Shown here piece by piece: positions 53,881-63,167 of a DNA stretch of 64,000 nt. The DNA comes from Vibrio azureus (GTDB lineage Bacteria; Pseudomonadota; Gammaproteobacteria; Enterobacterales; Vibrionaceae): NCBI RefSeq assembly GCF_002849855.1, contig NZ_CP018616.1, positions 620,001 through 684,000 of the forward strand, written 5' to 3'. The first letter of the stretch is position 1. Every line of letters starts with the position of its first letter. The position numbers and the translations under genes were made by a program. The notes beneath the pieces were generated by a model. That model did no database searches. It worked only from the letters and a program-made list of their open reading frames with translations, and was not told where the DNA came from.

Positions 53881-55128
53881 ATGTCAGAAGACACCAGTAA
53901 AAACCTTTCCGAAACTTTGTTTGTCAAACACAAGCAAGCGAAAGAGACGTCAGCGTTGACCCGATATATGCCAACCAGCCAAAAGCTCTTGGATGAAAGA
54001 GGCGAGTTTGAACAAGGCGCTTGGTATCGCCACTTAAGGCGTCTTCAATGGGTATGGCAAGGAATATGTCCGATTGAAATGGACGAGGTACTGTCAAAAA
54101 TTTCTTCTTCGCAGAACTCTCGTACTCAGGATAATTGGTTAGATACTGTGATGGGCTATCACAGTGGTAATTGGGCCTTTGAGTGGATAAAGCTCGGCAT
54201 GGAGCATCAACGCAGAGCGCAAGACATGGCAGCAGAACAAGCGGCAGATGAGCTGTTTAATGCTTCTTTATGTTTTAGTATTGCTGGTTATCCTCACCTT
54301 AAAGGTGACAATCTTGCTCACCAAGCGCAATTGTTAGCGAACAAGGCCTATGTGCAAGGCTCAGAAAAGACGCGGTATACGATTAAACAAATTGAAGTGC
54401 CTTTTCAAAAGCATAAGATTATCGTGAATTTACATTTGCCTCGTACCGATAAGCAATTACCGGTGGTGATGGTGAGTGGTGGGCTAGATAGCTTACAAAC
54501 CGATATGTGGCGTTTGTTTCGAAACCACCTTGCTCCGAAAGACATCGCAATGCTTACGATAGATATGCCTTCGGTAGGTCACAGTAATCATTGGCCACTG
54601 ACGGAAGATTCTAGCTGTTTGCATCAGGCCATTTTGCATGAATTGTTTTCTTTGCCGTGGGTGGATCACCATCGAGTCGGTCTGCTTGGTTTTCGCTTTG
54701 GTGGTAATGCGATGATCCGCCTTTCATTTTTGGAACAAGATAAAATTAAAGCGTGTGTGGCGCTTGGCGCTCCGGTTCACGATATCTTCTCCTCGCCTAA
54801 AAAATTACAAGAAATGCCCAAAATGTACTTGGATTTGCTCGCTTCGCGTTTAGGTAAAGGGCCTGTTGATATTCGTAGCTTAGCTGGGCAAATGATGGCT
54901 TGGTCGCTAAAAGTACAAGGTTTTCTAACCAGCCGTAAAACAAAAGTGCCTATCTTAGCGCTGAGTTTAGAAGGAGATCCTGTATCGCCATTGAGTGATA
55001 ACAAGCTGGTTGCGCTTTTTAGCCAATATGGTCAGGCAAAGAAAATTTGTTCCAAAACAATTACAAAAGGTTATGAGCAATCCCTCGATTTGGCGATAAA
55101 GTGGTTGGAGGACGAATTATTAAGATGA
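53881..55128 (+). CDS. frsA: FrsA esterase-like protein
   Basis: A 415-residue alpha/beta hydrolase of the FrsA (YafA) family. FrsA of Vibrio vulnificus has been tied to the switch between fermentation and respiration through IIA-Glc; its enzymatic activity is disputed. SGGLDSLQTDMWRLF and MPSVGHSNHWPL lie around the oxyanion strand, and the elbow region is LLGFRFGGNAMIRL, where the usual nucleophile serine is Arg-Phe rather than Ser. The start MSEDTSKNLSETLF at 53881 is chosen because the longer frame runs through the gpt terminator. Confidence 0.92.
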   Translation: MSEDTSKNLSETLFVKHKQAKETSALTRYMPTSQKLLDERGEFEQGAWYRHLRRLQWVWQGICPIEMDEVLSKISSSQNSRTQDNWLDTVMGYHSGNWAFEWIKLGMEHQRRAQDMAAEQAADELFNASLCFSIAGYPHLKGDNLAHQAQLLANKAYVQGSEKTRYTIKQIEVPFQKHKIIVNLHLPRTDKQLPVVMVSGGLDSLQTDMWRLFRNHLAPKDIAMLTIDMPSVGHSNHWPLTEDSSCLHQAILHELFSLPWVDHHRVGLLGFRFGGNAMIRLSFLEQDKIKACVALGAPVHDIFSSPKKLQEMPKMYLDLLASRLGKGPVDIRSLAGQMMAWSLKVQGFLTSRKTKVPILALSLEGDPVSPLSDNKLVALFSQYGQAKKICSKTITKGYEQSLDLAIKWLEDELLR

Positions 55129-55404
55129 CAAACGGTTTAATCTAGTCAAGACTTATAAAGGGCATGTGGAAGTGCACACATACGCTCAACACCATCTCGC
55201 TGAACAGGCATAGTGTTGTTGCTTGTATGGATTATAAGTCTTGGGTCGATGGCGATTTCGTTGCCATATTACCTCTGCAGCACTCAACATTTAGGCTCAT
55301 TATTAGATATGATGAGCCAATCCCATCCCTTTAATGCACTTTAATAGAAAAATAATTATTACCTTTGATAACGAATTAGACTTGCTATAGAAATGGAGAT
55401 TCTT
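55129..55404. other. Gap between frsA and crl
   Basis: The left half is taken by the folded element at 55148-55242. The rest is AT-rich and must hold the crl promoter. No gene. Confidence 0.5.
55148..55242. ncRNA. Structured intergenic element (candidate RNA)
   Basis: AAGACTTATAA (55148-55158) pairs perfectly with TTATAAGTCTT (55232-55242). Inside, CATAC pairs with GTATG and CAACAC with GTGTTG in nested order, and TGTG/CACA forms a small side hairpin. The result is a 95-nt long cruciform-like fold. It could be an RNA, a processing site or a small repeat element. Strand is unknown. Confidence 0.4.
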
Positions 55405-55797
55405 ATGCCTGCGACAACTCAGGGACCGACTCATTTTCGTCTTATGTCAAAACTAAAAGCGGTGGGGCCGTATTTACGTGAACCTCAGTCGCAAGAAGGC
55501 CATTATTACTTCGATTGTTTATCCGTTTGTGTCGATGACAAGAAATCACCAGAAAAACGGGAGTTCTGGGGATGGTGGATGGATCTTGAGGCCCGTGAAG
55601 AAGGTGGCTTTACTGCCAAATATCATATCGGGAAATACAACAAAGATGGTGTTTGGATGCCAGACCCGTTACCAGAAAACGTTATTAACGAAGTCTACGG
55701 GACACAAAGTACCTTCCATAAAAAACTGATCGATACACTTGAAAAGCACTTCAAACTTACTGTGGACTATCATACAGAGTCGTTTGAGTTCGCTTAA
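55405..55797 (+). CDS. crl: Sigma factor-binding protein Crl
   Basis: A 130-residue protein that binds sigma-S and helps it join RNA polymerase, raising stationary-phase gene expression. Family signs: [44 protein letters not shown] and the late [16 protein letters not shown] end. GGAG is at correct spacing before the ATG at 55405; an ATG four codons earlier lies too close. Its place between frsA and proBA is the E. coli order. Confidence 0.92.
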   Translation: MPATTQGPTHFRLMSKLKAVGPYLREPQSQEGHYYFDCLSVCVDDKKSPEKREFWGWWMDLEAREEGGFTAKYHIGKYNKDGVWMPDPLPENVINEVYGTQSTFHKKLIDTLEKHFKLTVDYHTESFEFA

Positions 55798-55924
55798 TGA
55801 ACTAGGCTTGGTACAACCTCAGATACAAAAAAGGTACGTTTTTCGTGCCTTTTCTGCTTGTTAAATCCCCGTTTGATTGATAAAACATCCAATCTATTAT
55901 TTGTTTTTCATATCAGAAGACACC

Positions 55925-57064
55925 ATGACAATGAATCAACAGAATTCAAGCATTGCGCAATCACAGACTGTGGTTGTGAAATTGGGTACAAGTGTGCTTA
56001 CCGGTGGCACGTTGGCGTTAGATCGAGCACATATGGTCGAGTTAGCCCGTCAATGTGCAGAGCTAAAAAAACAAGGTCATCGAGTGGTAATGGTTTCCTC
56101 AGGTGCCATTGCTGCAGGCCGAGAACACCTTGGTTACCCCGCATTGCCCAATGCCATGGCGAGCAAGCAATTGTTGGCGGCTGTTGGGCAGAGTCGCTTG
56201 ATTCAAACATGGGAGTCGCTGTTTGATATCTATGGCATCAAAATCGGTCAAATGCTGCTGACCCGAGCTGACCTTGACGATCGTGAGCGCTTTCTCAATG
56301 CTCGAGACACCATTAATGCACTGGTTGAAAACGATATCATTCCAATCGTCAATGAAAACGATGCGGTGGCGACAACAGAGATTAAAGTCGGTGACAATGA
56401 TAATTTATCCGCATTAGTTGGAATCTTATGTGGGGCGAATAAGTTACTGCTGTTAACGGACCAAAAAGGCCTTTTTACCGCTGACCCTCGTAAAGACCCT
56501 AACGCTGAATTGATCAAAGAAGTCAAAACCATTGATGACACGTTACGCAAAATCGCGGGTGGCAGTGGAACAACGTTAGGAACTGGCGGGATGGCGACTA
56601 AGCTGCAAGCCGCAGACATCGCTCGTCGTGCTGGTATTGAAGTTATCATCGCCGCAGGCAGTGCCCCGAACGTTATTTTCGATTCTTTGAGTACTGAGCC
56701 ACAAGGTACGCGATTCTTACCCTGTGAAGAAGCGTTAGAAAACCGTAAACGTTGGATTTTGGCAGGCCCTGCAGCAGCGGGCGATATTGTTATCGATGAG
56801 GGTGCGGTTAAAGCGGTGGTTGGCAAGGGCAGTAGTCTACTGGCAAAAGGAGTGCTGCAAGTGAGAGGCGATTTCTCTCGCGGAGAAGTGGCACGAGTAA
56901 CCAATCTCGCTGGACAATTAGTCGCCCGTGGTATTAGCGCTTATTCCAGTACCGACCTTGCCAGCATTGCGGGTAAACACAGTAAAGATATTATTACTAT
57001 TTTGGGCCATGACTACGGTTCAGAAGTGATTCATCGTGATGACCTTGTCGTCATTCAAGAATAA
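55925..57064 (+). CDS. proB: Glutamate 5-kinase ProB
   Basis: A 379-residue enzyme, first step of proline synthesis, feedback-inhibited by proline. The kinase domain opens [13 protein letters not shown], then [10 protein letters not shown], and contains [18 protein letters not shown] and [14 protein letters not shown]-terminal PUA domain (about 285-370) begins [23 protein letters not shown]. The ATG at 55925 is chosen over 55877. It is followed by proA 17 bases later, so proBA is an operon. Confidence 0.96.
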   Translation: MTMNQQNSSIAQSQTVVVKLGTSVLTGGTLALDRAHMVELARQCAELKKQGHRVVMVSSGAIAAGREHLGYPALPNAMASKQLLAAVGQSRLIQTWESLFDIYGIKIGQMLLTRADLDDRERFLNARDTINALVENDIIPIVNENDAVATTEIKVGDNDNLSALVGILCGANKLLLLTDQKGLFTADPRKDPNAELIKEVKTIDDTLRKIAGGSGTTLGTGGMATKLQAADIARRAGIEVIIAAGSAPNVIFDSLSTEPQGTRFLPCEEALENRKRWILAGPAAAGDIVIDEGAVKAVVGKGSSLLAKGVLQVRGDFSRGEVARVTNLAGQLVARGISAYSSTDLASIAGKHSKDIITILGHDYGSEVIHRDDLVVIQE

Positions 57065-57081
57065 TCATCGAGGGAAGTAAA

Positions 57082-58329
57082 GTGGATTTAACCAATATGG
57101 GAAAAGCGGCAAAAGAAGCGGCTTTTCAACTTGCGACTGCATCAACAGCTCAAAAGAATCAAGCACTGGCTGTTATTGCTGATGAATTGGAAGCTAATGT
57201 TGATGTTATTTTGGCAGCGAATGCAAAAGACATCGAACTTGCTCGTGAGGCAGGGCTGACGGAAGCTTTGATCGATCGCCTATTGCTTAACGAAGAGCGT
57301 TTGGCTGGTATTGCTAATGATGTGCGTAATGTGATTAGCCTCAATGATCCAGTTGGCAGCGAGATAGACAGCAAAGTCCTAGAAAATGGGATGTCTTTGT
57401 CTCGTCGTCGTGTTCCTCTCGGGGTGGTCGGTGTGATTTACGAAGCACGCCCTAATGTGACCATTGATATTGCCGCTTTGTGTCTAAAAACAGGCAATGC
57501 CAGCATTCTACGTGGCGGTAAAGAGACATTTTTCTCCAATATGGAGCTGGTTAAAGTGATTCAATCGGCGCTGGCGAAAGCAAATCTGCCAGCCGCATCG
57601 GTACAATATATAGAAAAACCAGAGCGTGAGTGGGTATCTCAACTATTAAAGTTGGATGAGTACGTTGATATGATCATTCCACGTGGTGGAGCGGGTTTAC
57701 ATAAAATGTGCCAAGAAAATAGCACTATCCCTGTGATCATCGGGGGGTTTGGTATCAGTCATATTTTCATTGATGAATCGGCGGATCTTGAACGAGCACT
57801 GGATGTTGTCGAAAACGCTAAAGTGCAACGTCCATCGGCTTGTAACGCACTGGATACTCTTTTGGTTCATGAAGAAGTCGCGGCCCCTTTCTTATCGATG
57901 CTGGTGGATCGTTTGCAAGATAAAGTCACTTTTGTGGCAGAGCCTAACGCAAAAAAATGGATGGATACTTGTCAAATTCGTGATGCGGAAGAGGGCGACT
58001 TTGATACGGAATGGCTCAGTTATACACTCGGTGTGAAAATCGTGCCTGATGTCAAAACAGCGATTGAGCATATGCGAGTGCATAATGCCAGCCACTCCGA
58101 TGCCATCATGACTAACAGCTTGGTAAATGCTGAATTATTTATTAACTCTGTGGGTTCTGCTGCGGTGTATGTGAATGCTTCGACACGCTTTACCGATGGC
58201 GCCCAATTTGGTTTAGGTGCTGAAGTCGCAGTGTCTACGCAAAAACTTCATGCCCGTGGACCAATGGGACTTGAAGAACTGACCAGTTATAAATGGGTTG
58301 GAAAAGCAGACTATTTGATCCGTTCATAA
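57082..58329 (+). CDS. proA: Gamma-glutamyl phosphate reductase ProA
   Basis: A 415-residue NADPH-dependent reductase, second step of proline synthesis. It starts with GTG behind GAGGGAAG. Typical parts: [53 protein letters not shown], and the catalytic cysteine in [15 protein letters not shown]. It ends [11 protein letters not shown]. The length is like that of E. coli ProA (417). The operon is closed by the terminator at 58434. Confidence 0.97.
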   Translation: MDLTNMGKAAKEAAFQLATASTAQKNQALAVIADELEANVDVILAANAKDIELAREAGLTEALIDRLLLNEERLAGIANDVRNVISLNDPVGSEIDSKVLENGMSLSRRRVPLGVVGVIYEARPNVTIDIAALCLKTGNASILRGGKETFFSNMELVKVIQSALAKANLPAASVQYIEKPEREWVSQLLKLDEYVDMIIPRGGAGLHKMCQENSTIPVIIGGFGISHIFIDESADLERALDVVENAKVQRPSACNALDTLLVHEEVAAPFLSMLVDRLQDKVTFVAEPNAKKWMDTCQIRDAEEGDFDTEWLSYTLGVKIVPDVKTAIEHMRVHNASHSDAIMTNSLVNAELFINSVGSAAVYVNASTRFTDGAQFGLGAEVAVSTQKLHARGPMGLEELTSYKWVGKADYLIRS

Positions 58330-58433
58330 TATTGGGTTGGGTGATCTCAACACCTTTTTGGACCCGCGAGATAACAGCCCATTAATTGCTGAAAAATACA
58401 CCACTAAAGTCAGCGATCAATCAAATTAACCTG

Positions 58434-58457
58434 AAAGGGGCAGAGATGTCCCTTTTT
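58434..58457 (+). terminator. proBA terminator
   Basis: AAAGGGGCA pairs with TGTCCCTTT (one G-T wobble) around a GAGA loop. Five T follow. Confidence 0.85.
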
Positions 58458-58536
58458 GTTTTCTCTCACATTACAATTCCGCTACACTAGTCTCTGCTTT
58501 TGAACTGAATCCAATTGCACTTTATTTGGAGGTGAT

Positions 58537-58986
58537 ATGCATTGTCCTTTTTGTTCAGAGAACGATACAAAAGTGATTGATTCTCGATTAGTCGCAGACG
58601 GACATCAGGTGCGTCGCCGACGTCAATGTCTTGCATGTAACGAACGTTTTACTACGTTTGAAACGGCTGAGCTGGTGATGCCGAAGGTGATTAAATCCAA
58701 TGGTAATCGTGAGCCGTTTAATGAAGATAAAATGGTTGGCGGTGTTCAGCGTGCCCTAGAAAAACGTCCAGTCAGCGCAGATGCGATTGAATTGGCGATC
58801 AGTATGATTAAATCGAAACTGCGTGCAACAGGTGAACGTGAAGTATCCAGTGAAATGATTGGCAACCTTGTCATGGAACAACTGAGAGATTTGGACAAAG
58901 TGGCTTATATCCGCTTTGCTTCGGTCTATCGCAGTTTTGAAGATATACGTGAATTTGGCGAAGAAATTGCACGCCTTGAAGATTGA
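58537..58986 (+). CDS. nrdR: Transcriptional repressor NrdR
   Basis: A 149-residue repressor of ribonucleotide reductase genes. The N-terminal zinc ribbon has CPFC at residues 3-6 and CLAC (about 31-34), followed by the ATP-cone domain ([28 protein letters not shown]). It senses dATP/ATP. The ATG is behind TTTGGAGGTG. It heads the riboflavin cluster, an order also found in E. coli. Confidence 0.97.
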   Translation: MHCPFCSENDTKVIDSRLVADGHQVRRRRQCLACNERFTTFETAELVMPKVIKSNGNREPFNEDKMVGGVQRALEKRPVSADAIELAISMIKSKLRATGEREVSSEMIGNLVMEQLRDLDKVAYIRFASVYRSFEDIREFGEEIARLED

Positions 58987-59007
58987 TTAGCCTAAGATAA
59001 GTAGATT

Positions 59008-60162
59008 ATGTCGCAAAATACGTCAGCCGTTGAGTTTACTCCTTTTGATATCAAGATGATGTCTCGTGCTCTGAAATTGGCACAACGTGGTATCTATACG
59101 ACGGCACCCAATCCAAATGTGGGTTGCGTTATTGTTCGTGATGGCAAGATGGTTGGGGAAGGGTATCACCACCGTGCGGGTGAGCCCCATGCTGAAGTCC
59201 ATGCACTCCGCATGGCCGGTGAGCTTGCAGAAGGCGCGACGGCTTATGTGACTCTCGAACCTTGTTCACATTACGGTAGAACCCCTCCTTGTGCGGAAGG
59301 CTTGATCAAAGCGAACGTTTCCCGAGTTGTGTGTGCGATGCAAGACCCTAACCCCCAAGTGGCGGGAAGAGGGATTCAAATGCTCAAAGAGGCCGGTATA
59401 GAGGTACAAGTCGGCTTGCTTGAAGGAGAAGCGTTGGCACTGAATCGTGGGTTTATTAAATTCATGAAAACAGGCATGCCATTTGTTCAATTGAAGATGG
59501 CGGCGAGTTTGGATGGTCAGAGTGCCTTACAAAACGGTCAAAGTCAGTGGATAACGTCTCCTATGGCTCGACAAGATGTTCAGCGCTACCGAGCGATGAG
59601 TGGGGCTATCTTGTCGACAAGCAAAACTGTCGTCGCAGATGATGCTTCACTTAATATTCGTTGGCAAGAGCTCCCAGCTAGTGTGCAAACTTGCTACCAG
59701 CAGAATGACGTTAGGCAGCCGCCGCGAGTGATCTTAGACCGACAAGGTCAGCTGCATCAGGATTTAGCGCTCTTTAAGACCGATGGTAAACGCATTATTG
59801 TTAGCCAAAAGGGCGAGGTTATTCCTCAACTGAATGAAGATGGACGCCTTGACTTAAATAAAACGCTTTTTACCCTAGCAAACCAGCATTCGTTACACCA
59901 TTTATGGGTGGAAGCTGGGCCAACCCTCGCAAGTTCACTGATTCAAGCTAACCTTGTTGATGAGTTAGTGATCTACTTGGCACCCAAAATCATGGGCAGT
60001 GATGGCAGAGGCTTGCTTGGAGCACTGGGTTTGACCCATATGTCACAAGTGATTGACTTAGAAATTACGGATGTCAGGCAAGTTGGCAAAGATATCCGTA
60101 TTACTGCTAGCTTAAAACACAACGAGAACGAAAAAGAAGCATTATGTTCACAGGAATTATAG
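59008..60162 (+). CDS. ribD: Riboflavin deaminase/reductase RibD
   Basis: A 384-residue bifunctional enzyme for steps two and three of riboflavin synthesis. The deaminase domain has HAEVHAL (His, Glu) and EPCSHYGRTPPC (zinc cysteines), and the reductase domain follows from about residue 155 (KMAASLDGQSAL...QWITSPMARQDVQRYRA) to WVEAGPTLASSL. It overlaps the riboflavin synthase gene by 19 nt. Confidence 0.96.
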   Translation: MSQNTSAVEFTPFDIKMMSRALKLAQRGIYTTAPNPNVGCVIVRDGKMVGEGYHHRAGEPHAEVHALRMAGELAEGATAYVTLEPCSHYGRTPPCAEGLIKANVSRVVCAMQDPNPQVAGRGIQMLKEAGIEVQVGLLEGEALALNRGFIKFMKTGMPFVQLKMAASLDGQSALQNGQSQWITSPMARQDVQRYRAMSGAILSTSKTVVADDASLNIRWQELPASVQTCYQQNDVRQPPRVILDRQGQLHQDLALFKTDGKRIIVSQKGEVIPQLNEDGRLDLNKTLFTLANQHSLHHLWVEAGPTLASSLIQANLVDELVIYLAPKIMGSDGRGLLGALGLTHMSQVIDLEITDVRQVGKDIRITASLKHNENEKEALCSQEL

Positions 60163-60797
60163 AAGCCGTTGGCACGTTAGCGGCTGTTACCCCAAAGGGG
60201 CAAGATGTTACGGTTACGGTAGAAGTCGGCAAACTGGATATGTCCGATGTTAAGCTAGGTGACAGTATCGCCACTAATGGTGTTTGTTTAACTGTTGTAG
60301 AATTCGGTGATCATTATTACCGCGCGGATCTGTCACTAGAGACTCTCAACAAAACCGGATTTGCAGACTACCAAGTCGGCGATAAAGTTAATCTTGAGAA
60401 AGCGATGTTGCCGACAACGCGTTTTGGTGGGCATATTGTCTCAGGTCACGTCGATGGTGTTGGAACGATCGTTGAACGCAACCACGTTGGGCGAGCGATT
60501 GAGTTGTGGCTAGAAATGCCTGAAAACTTGAGTAAATACGTGGCAGAAAAAGGCTCGATAACCGTCGATGGCATCAGTTTAACGGTCAATGATCTGCGTA
60601 AAAACGGATTTAAACTGACGATCGTACCGCACACCAGTGAAGAGACGACGATCGACCAATTTCAGGTTGGGCGTCGAGTAAATTTAGAAGTAGATGTGCT
60701 CGCGCGTTATATGGAGCGTTTGCTACTCGGGCAGCAAGAAGCGTCACCGCAGTCCAAAATTACAATGGATTTTTTACAAAAAAACGGCTTTGCTTAA
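60144..60797 (+). CDS. ribE: Riboflavin synthase, alpha chain
   Basis: A 217-residue enzyme (RibC in E. coli naming) that joins two lumazines to give riboflavin. It opens MFTGIIEAVGTL, the family signature, and has the two lumazine-binding repeats, each with a SVATNGVCLTV/SITVDGISLTV motif and GGHIVSGHVDGVG in the linker. It overlaps ribD. Length matches the family. Confidence 0.97.
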   Translation: MFTGIIEAVGTLAAVTPKGQDVTVTVEVGKLDMSDVKLGDSIATNGVCLTVVEFGDHYYRADLSLETLNKTGFADYQVGDKVNLEKAMLPTTRFGGHIVSGHVDGVGTIVERNHVGRAIELWLEMPENLSKYVAEKGSITVDGISLTVNDLRKNGFKLTIVPHTSEETTIDQFQVGRRVNLEVDVLARYMERLLLGQQEASPQSKITMDFLQKNGFA

Positions 60798-60901
60798 GCC
60801 GCTTTTTCTGTTGTTTACCATTTGCTGACCCCCATGGTTGATCACAAATGGCTTAAAGATGATGTCTGTATTTAAATAGTTGAAGAACGGAAGTAAACAC
60901 T

Positions 60902-62011
60902 ATGCCAATTAGTACGCCAAAAGAGATTATTGATGATATTCGCGCAGGTAAAATGGTTATCCTCATGGACGATGAAGATCGTGAAAATGAAGGCGATTTG
61001 ATCATGGCTGCTGAGCACATTACCCCAGAATCAATCAACTTTATGGCGAAATATGGCCGAGGTTTAATCTGCCTGACCATGACTCAAGCTCGGTGCGCGC
61101 GATTAGGTTTACCGCCAATGGTGCAAGATAATAATGCCCAATACACGACGAACTTTACGGTTTCGATTGAGGCTGCCGAAGGTGTCACTACTGGGATCTC
61201 TGCAGCCGATAGAGCACATACTATTCAAGTCGCGGTTGCTGCAGAGGCAACGTCGTCTGATTTGGTTCAACCGGGACATATTTTTCCCTTGGCTGCGCAA
61301 GAAGGTGGAGTACTGACTCGCGCAGGACATACTGAAGCTGGATGTGATTTAGCCCGTTTGGCTGGTTTAGAACCCGCCTCTGTTATTGTTGAAATCCTTA
61401 ATGATGATGGCACGATGGCGCGCCGTCCAGATCTCGAGGTTTTTGCCGAGCAACATGGCTTAAAACTGGGTACTATTGCCGACTTAATTGAATATCGTAA
61501 CCATACTGAAACCACTATTGAGCGTGTTGCGCAATGTAAAATGCCAACAGAATATGGTGAGTTTACCCTTGTCACATATAAAGACACCATTGATAACCAA
61601 GTTCATTACGCTATGTGCCGAGGTGAATTAAAAGATCAAGCGCCTTTGGTTCGAGTCCACTTACAAGATGTATTTACCGATGTCTTGCGCGGTGAAAGGG
61701 ATACTGAATGCCACTGGACGCTGAATAAAGCCATGCAACGTATTAGCCAAGAAGGCGGCGTTCTTGTGGTACTGAGCTACGAAGAGTCAACGGAACACTT
61801 GCTTCATCGCGTCAAAATGTTTGAAGCACAGGACAATAGTAAAGCGCCTAAGCCTGCTAGGCGATATGGCACGAGCCGTCGTGTTGGGGTTGGCTCACAA
61901 ATCTTGGCAGATTTAGGTATTCGAGATATGCGTTTATTATCCTCGACAAACAAGAAGTACCATGCTCTTGGGGGATTTGGCCTCCATGTGGTTGAGTATG
62001 TGTGTGAATAG
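60902..62011 (+). CDS. ribB: 3,4-DHBP synthase with degenerate GTP-cyclohydrolase-II-like domain (RibBX type)
   Basis: A 369-residue protein. Residues 1-200 are a normal DHBP synthase, with [17 protein letters not shown], the acidic loop, and [17 protein letters not shown]. The C-terminal part (about 205-369) has the outline of GTP cyclohydrolase II, but the zinc motif with three cysteines is lost: the corresponding place reads [16 protein letters not shown], with a single Cys. It is thus not expected to hydrolyse GTP and fits the RibBX variant known in proteobacteria; a separate RibA should exist elsewhere. No FMN riboswitch is seen in the 104 bp upstream. Confidence 0.9.
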   Translation: MPISTPKEIIDDIRAGKMVILMDDEDRENEGDLIMAAEHITPESINFMAKYGRGLICLTMTQARCARLGLPPMVQDNNAQYTTNFTVSIEAAEGVTTGISAADRAHTIQVAVAAEATSSDLVQPGHIFPLAAQEGGVLTRAGHTEAGCDLARLAGLEPASVIVEILNDDGTMARRPDLEVFAEQHGLKLGTIADLIEYRNHTETTIERVAQCKMPTEYGEFTLVTYKDTIDNQVHYAMCRGELKDQAPLVRVHLQDVFTDVLRGERDTECHWTLNKAMQRISQEGGVLVVLSYEESTEHLLHRVKMFEAQDNSKAPKPARRYGTSRRVGVGSQILADLGIRDMRLLSSTNKKYHALGGFGLHVVEYVCE

Positions 62012-62166
62012 CTTCAACTCTTTTGGGTCTTAAAGAGTCATGATTCATCAAGATGAGTGAATAGAGAACTAATTTCCATAGATATTGCTCACAACATTGT
62101 GCTAGAATCCGTCGGTTCTCACTTGATGAACAATTTTCACTTAAAAATATAGTCAAAGGAAAGCTT

Positions 62167-62637
62167 ATGAAAGTGATCGAGGGTAGCTTACCAGCGCCAA
62201 ATGCAAAAATTGCTATCGTGATTTCTCGCTTCAACAGTTTTATTAACGAAAGTCTTCTTTCTGGTGCGATCGATACACTAAAGCGTCACGGACAAGTTAG
62301 CGAAGACAATATTACCGTTGTTCGTTGTCCTGGTGCGGTAGAGCTGCCTCTAGTGGCTCAGCGTGTTGCAAAAACCGGTAAATTCGATGCTATCGTTTCT
62401 CTTGGTTCTGTAATTCGTGGCGGCACGCCTCATTTTGACTATGTTTGTAGTGAGTGTAACAAAGGTCTTGCACAAGTTTCTCTGGAATACAGTCTTCCAG
62501 TAGCATTCGGTGTACTGACTGTTGATACGATCGATCAAGCGATTGAACGCGCAGGAACCAAGGCTGGTAATAAAGGTGCAGAGGCTGCACTAAGCGCACT
62601 TGAAATGATTAATGTACTATCTGAAATTGATTCCTAA
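62167..62637 (+). CDS. ribH: 6,7-dimethyl-8-ribityllumazine synthase
   Basis: A 156-residue enzyme that condenses DHBP with the pyrimidine intermediate and assembles as an icosahedral shell. [28 protein letters not shown] [13 protein letters not shown] and [15 protein letters not shown] are typical, with the catalytic His in the last one. The stop overlaps the nusB start by one base. Confidence 0.97.
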   Translation: MKVIEGSLPAPNAKIAIVISRFNSFINESLLSGAIDTLKRHGQVSEDNITVVRCPGAVELPLVAQRVAKTGKFDAIVSLGSVIRGGTPHFDYVCSECNKGLAQVSLEYSLPVAFGVLTVDTIDQAIERAGTKAGNKGAEAALSALEMINVLSEIDS

Positions 62638-63104
62638 TGGGGGCCAGCGTGAAACCAGCCGCACGTCGTAATGCACGTCAATTCGCTCTACAAGCGATCT
62701 ATTCATGGCAAATAACGAAAGAAAATGTTGCCGCGATCGAAGAACAGTTTTTATCTGGCGATAAATACGATGAAGAAGAACTTCATGCATCAGAGCCAGC
62801 ACTTTCTGCTCCTGAAACTGACGTCGCTTATTTCCGTGAACTACTGAGCGGTGTCGTACTTAGCCACATGGAGTTAGACAGCAAGATTCGTCCATATGTG
62901 TCTCGCCCAATGCAAGACCTAGATATGATGGAACTGGCTTTGCTTCGTCTTGCTATGTATGAAATGACTCGTCGTGAAGATGTTCCTTTTAAAGTTGTGA
63001 TCAACGAAGCGATTGAGCTTGCTAAAGTATTTGCAGCAGAAGACAGTCACAAATTTGTGAACGGTGTTCTGGATAAAGCGGCACCTCACGTTCGTAAGAG
63101 ATAA
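62637..63104 (+). CDS. nusB: Transcription antitermination protein NusB
   Basis: A 155-residue RNA-binding protein that acts with NusE in rRNA antitermination. It opens [25 protein letters not shown] and contains [14 protein letters not shown] and [27 protein letters not shown], the NusB signature. It begins within the ribH stop codon (TAATG), so the two are co-translated. A strong terminator lies between nusB and thiL. Confidence 0.97.
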   Translation: MGASVKPAARRNARQFALQAIYSWQITKENVAAIEEQFLSGDKYDEEELHASEPALSAPETDVAYFRELLSGVVLSHMELDSKIRPYVSRPMQDLDMMELALLRLAMYEMTRREDVPFKVVINEAIELAKVFAAEDSHKFVNGVLDKAAPHVRKR

Positions 63105-63117
63105 CGATTTCTTCCTT

Positions 63118-63146
63118 AAAAAGGTCAGCAATTGCTGACCTTTTTT
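63118..63146 (+). terminator. nusB terminator
   Basis: A perfectly palindromic AAAAAGGTCAGCAA/TTGCTGACCTTTTT, with T run after it. Confidence 0.9.
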
Positions 63147-63167
63147 GTACAAATACATGAATAAAAT

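Noticed and set aside
60798..60901. FMN riboswitch upstream of ribB
   Set aside because: The gap is only 104 bp and I could not find the conserved FMN-aptamer elements.
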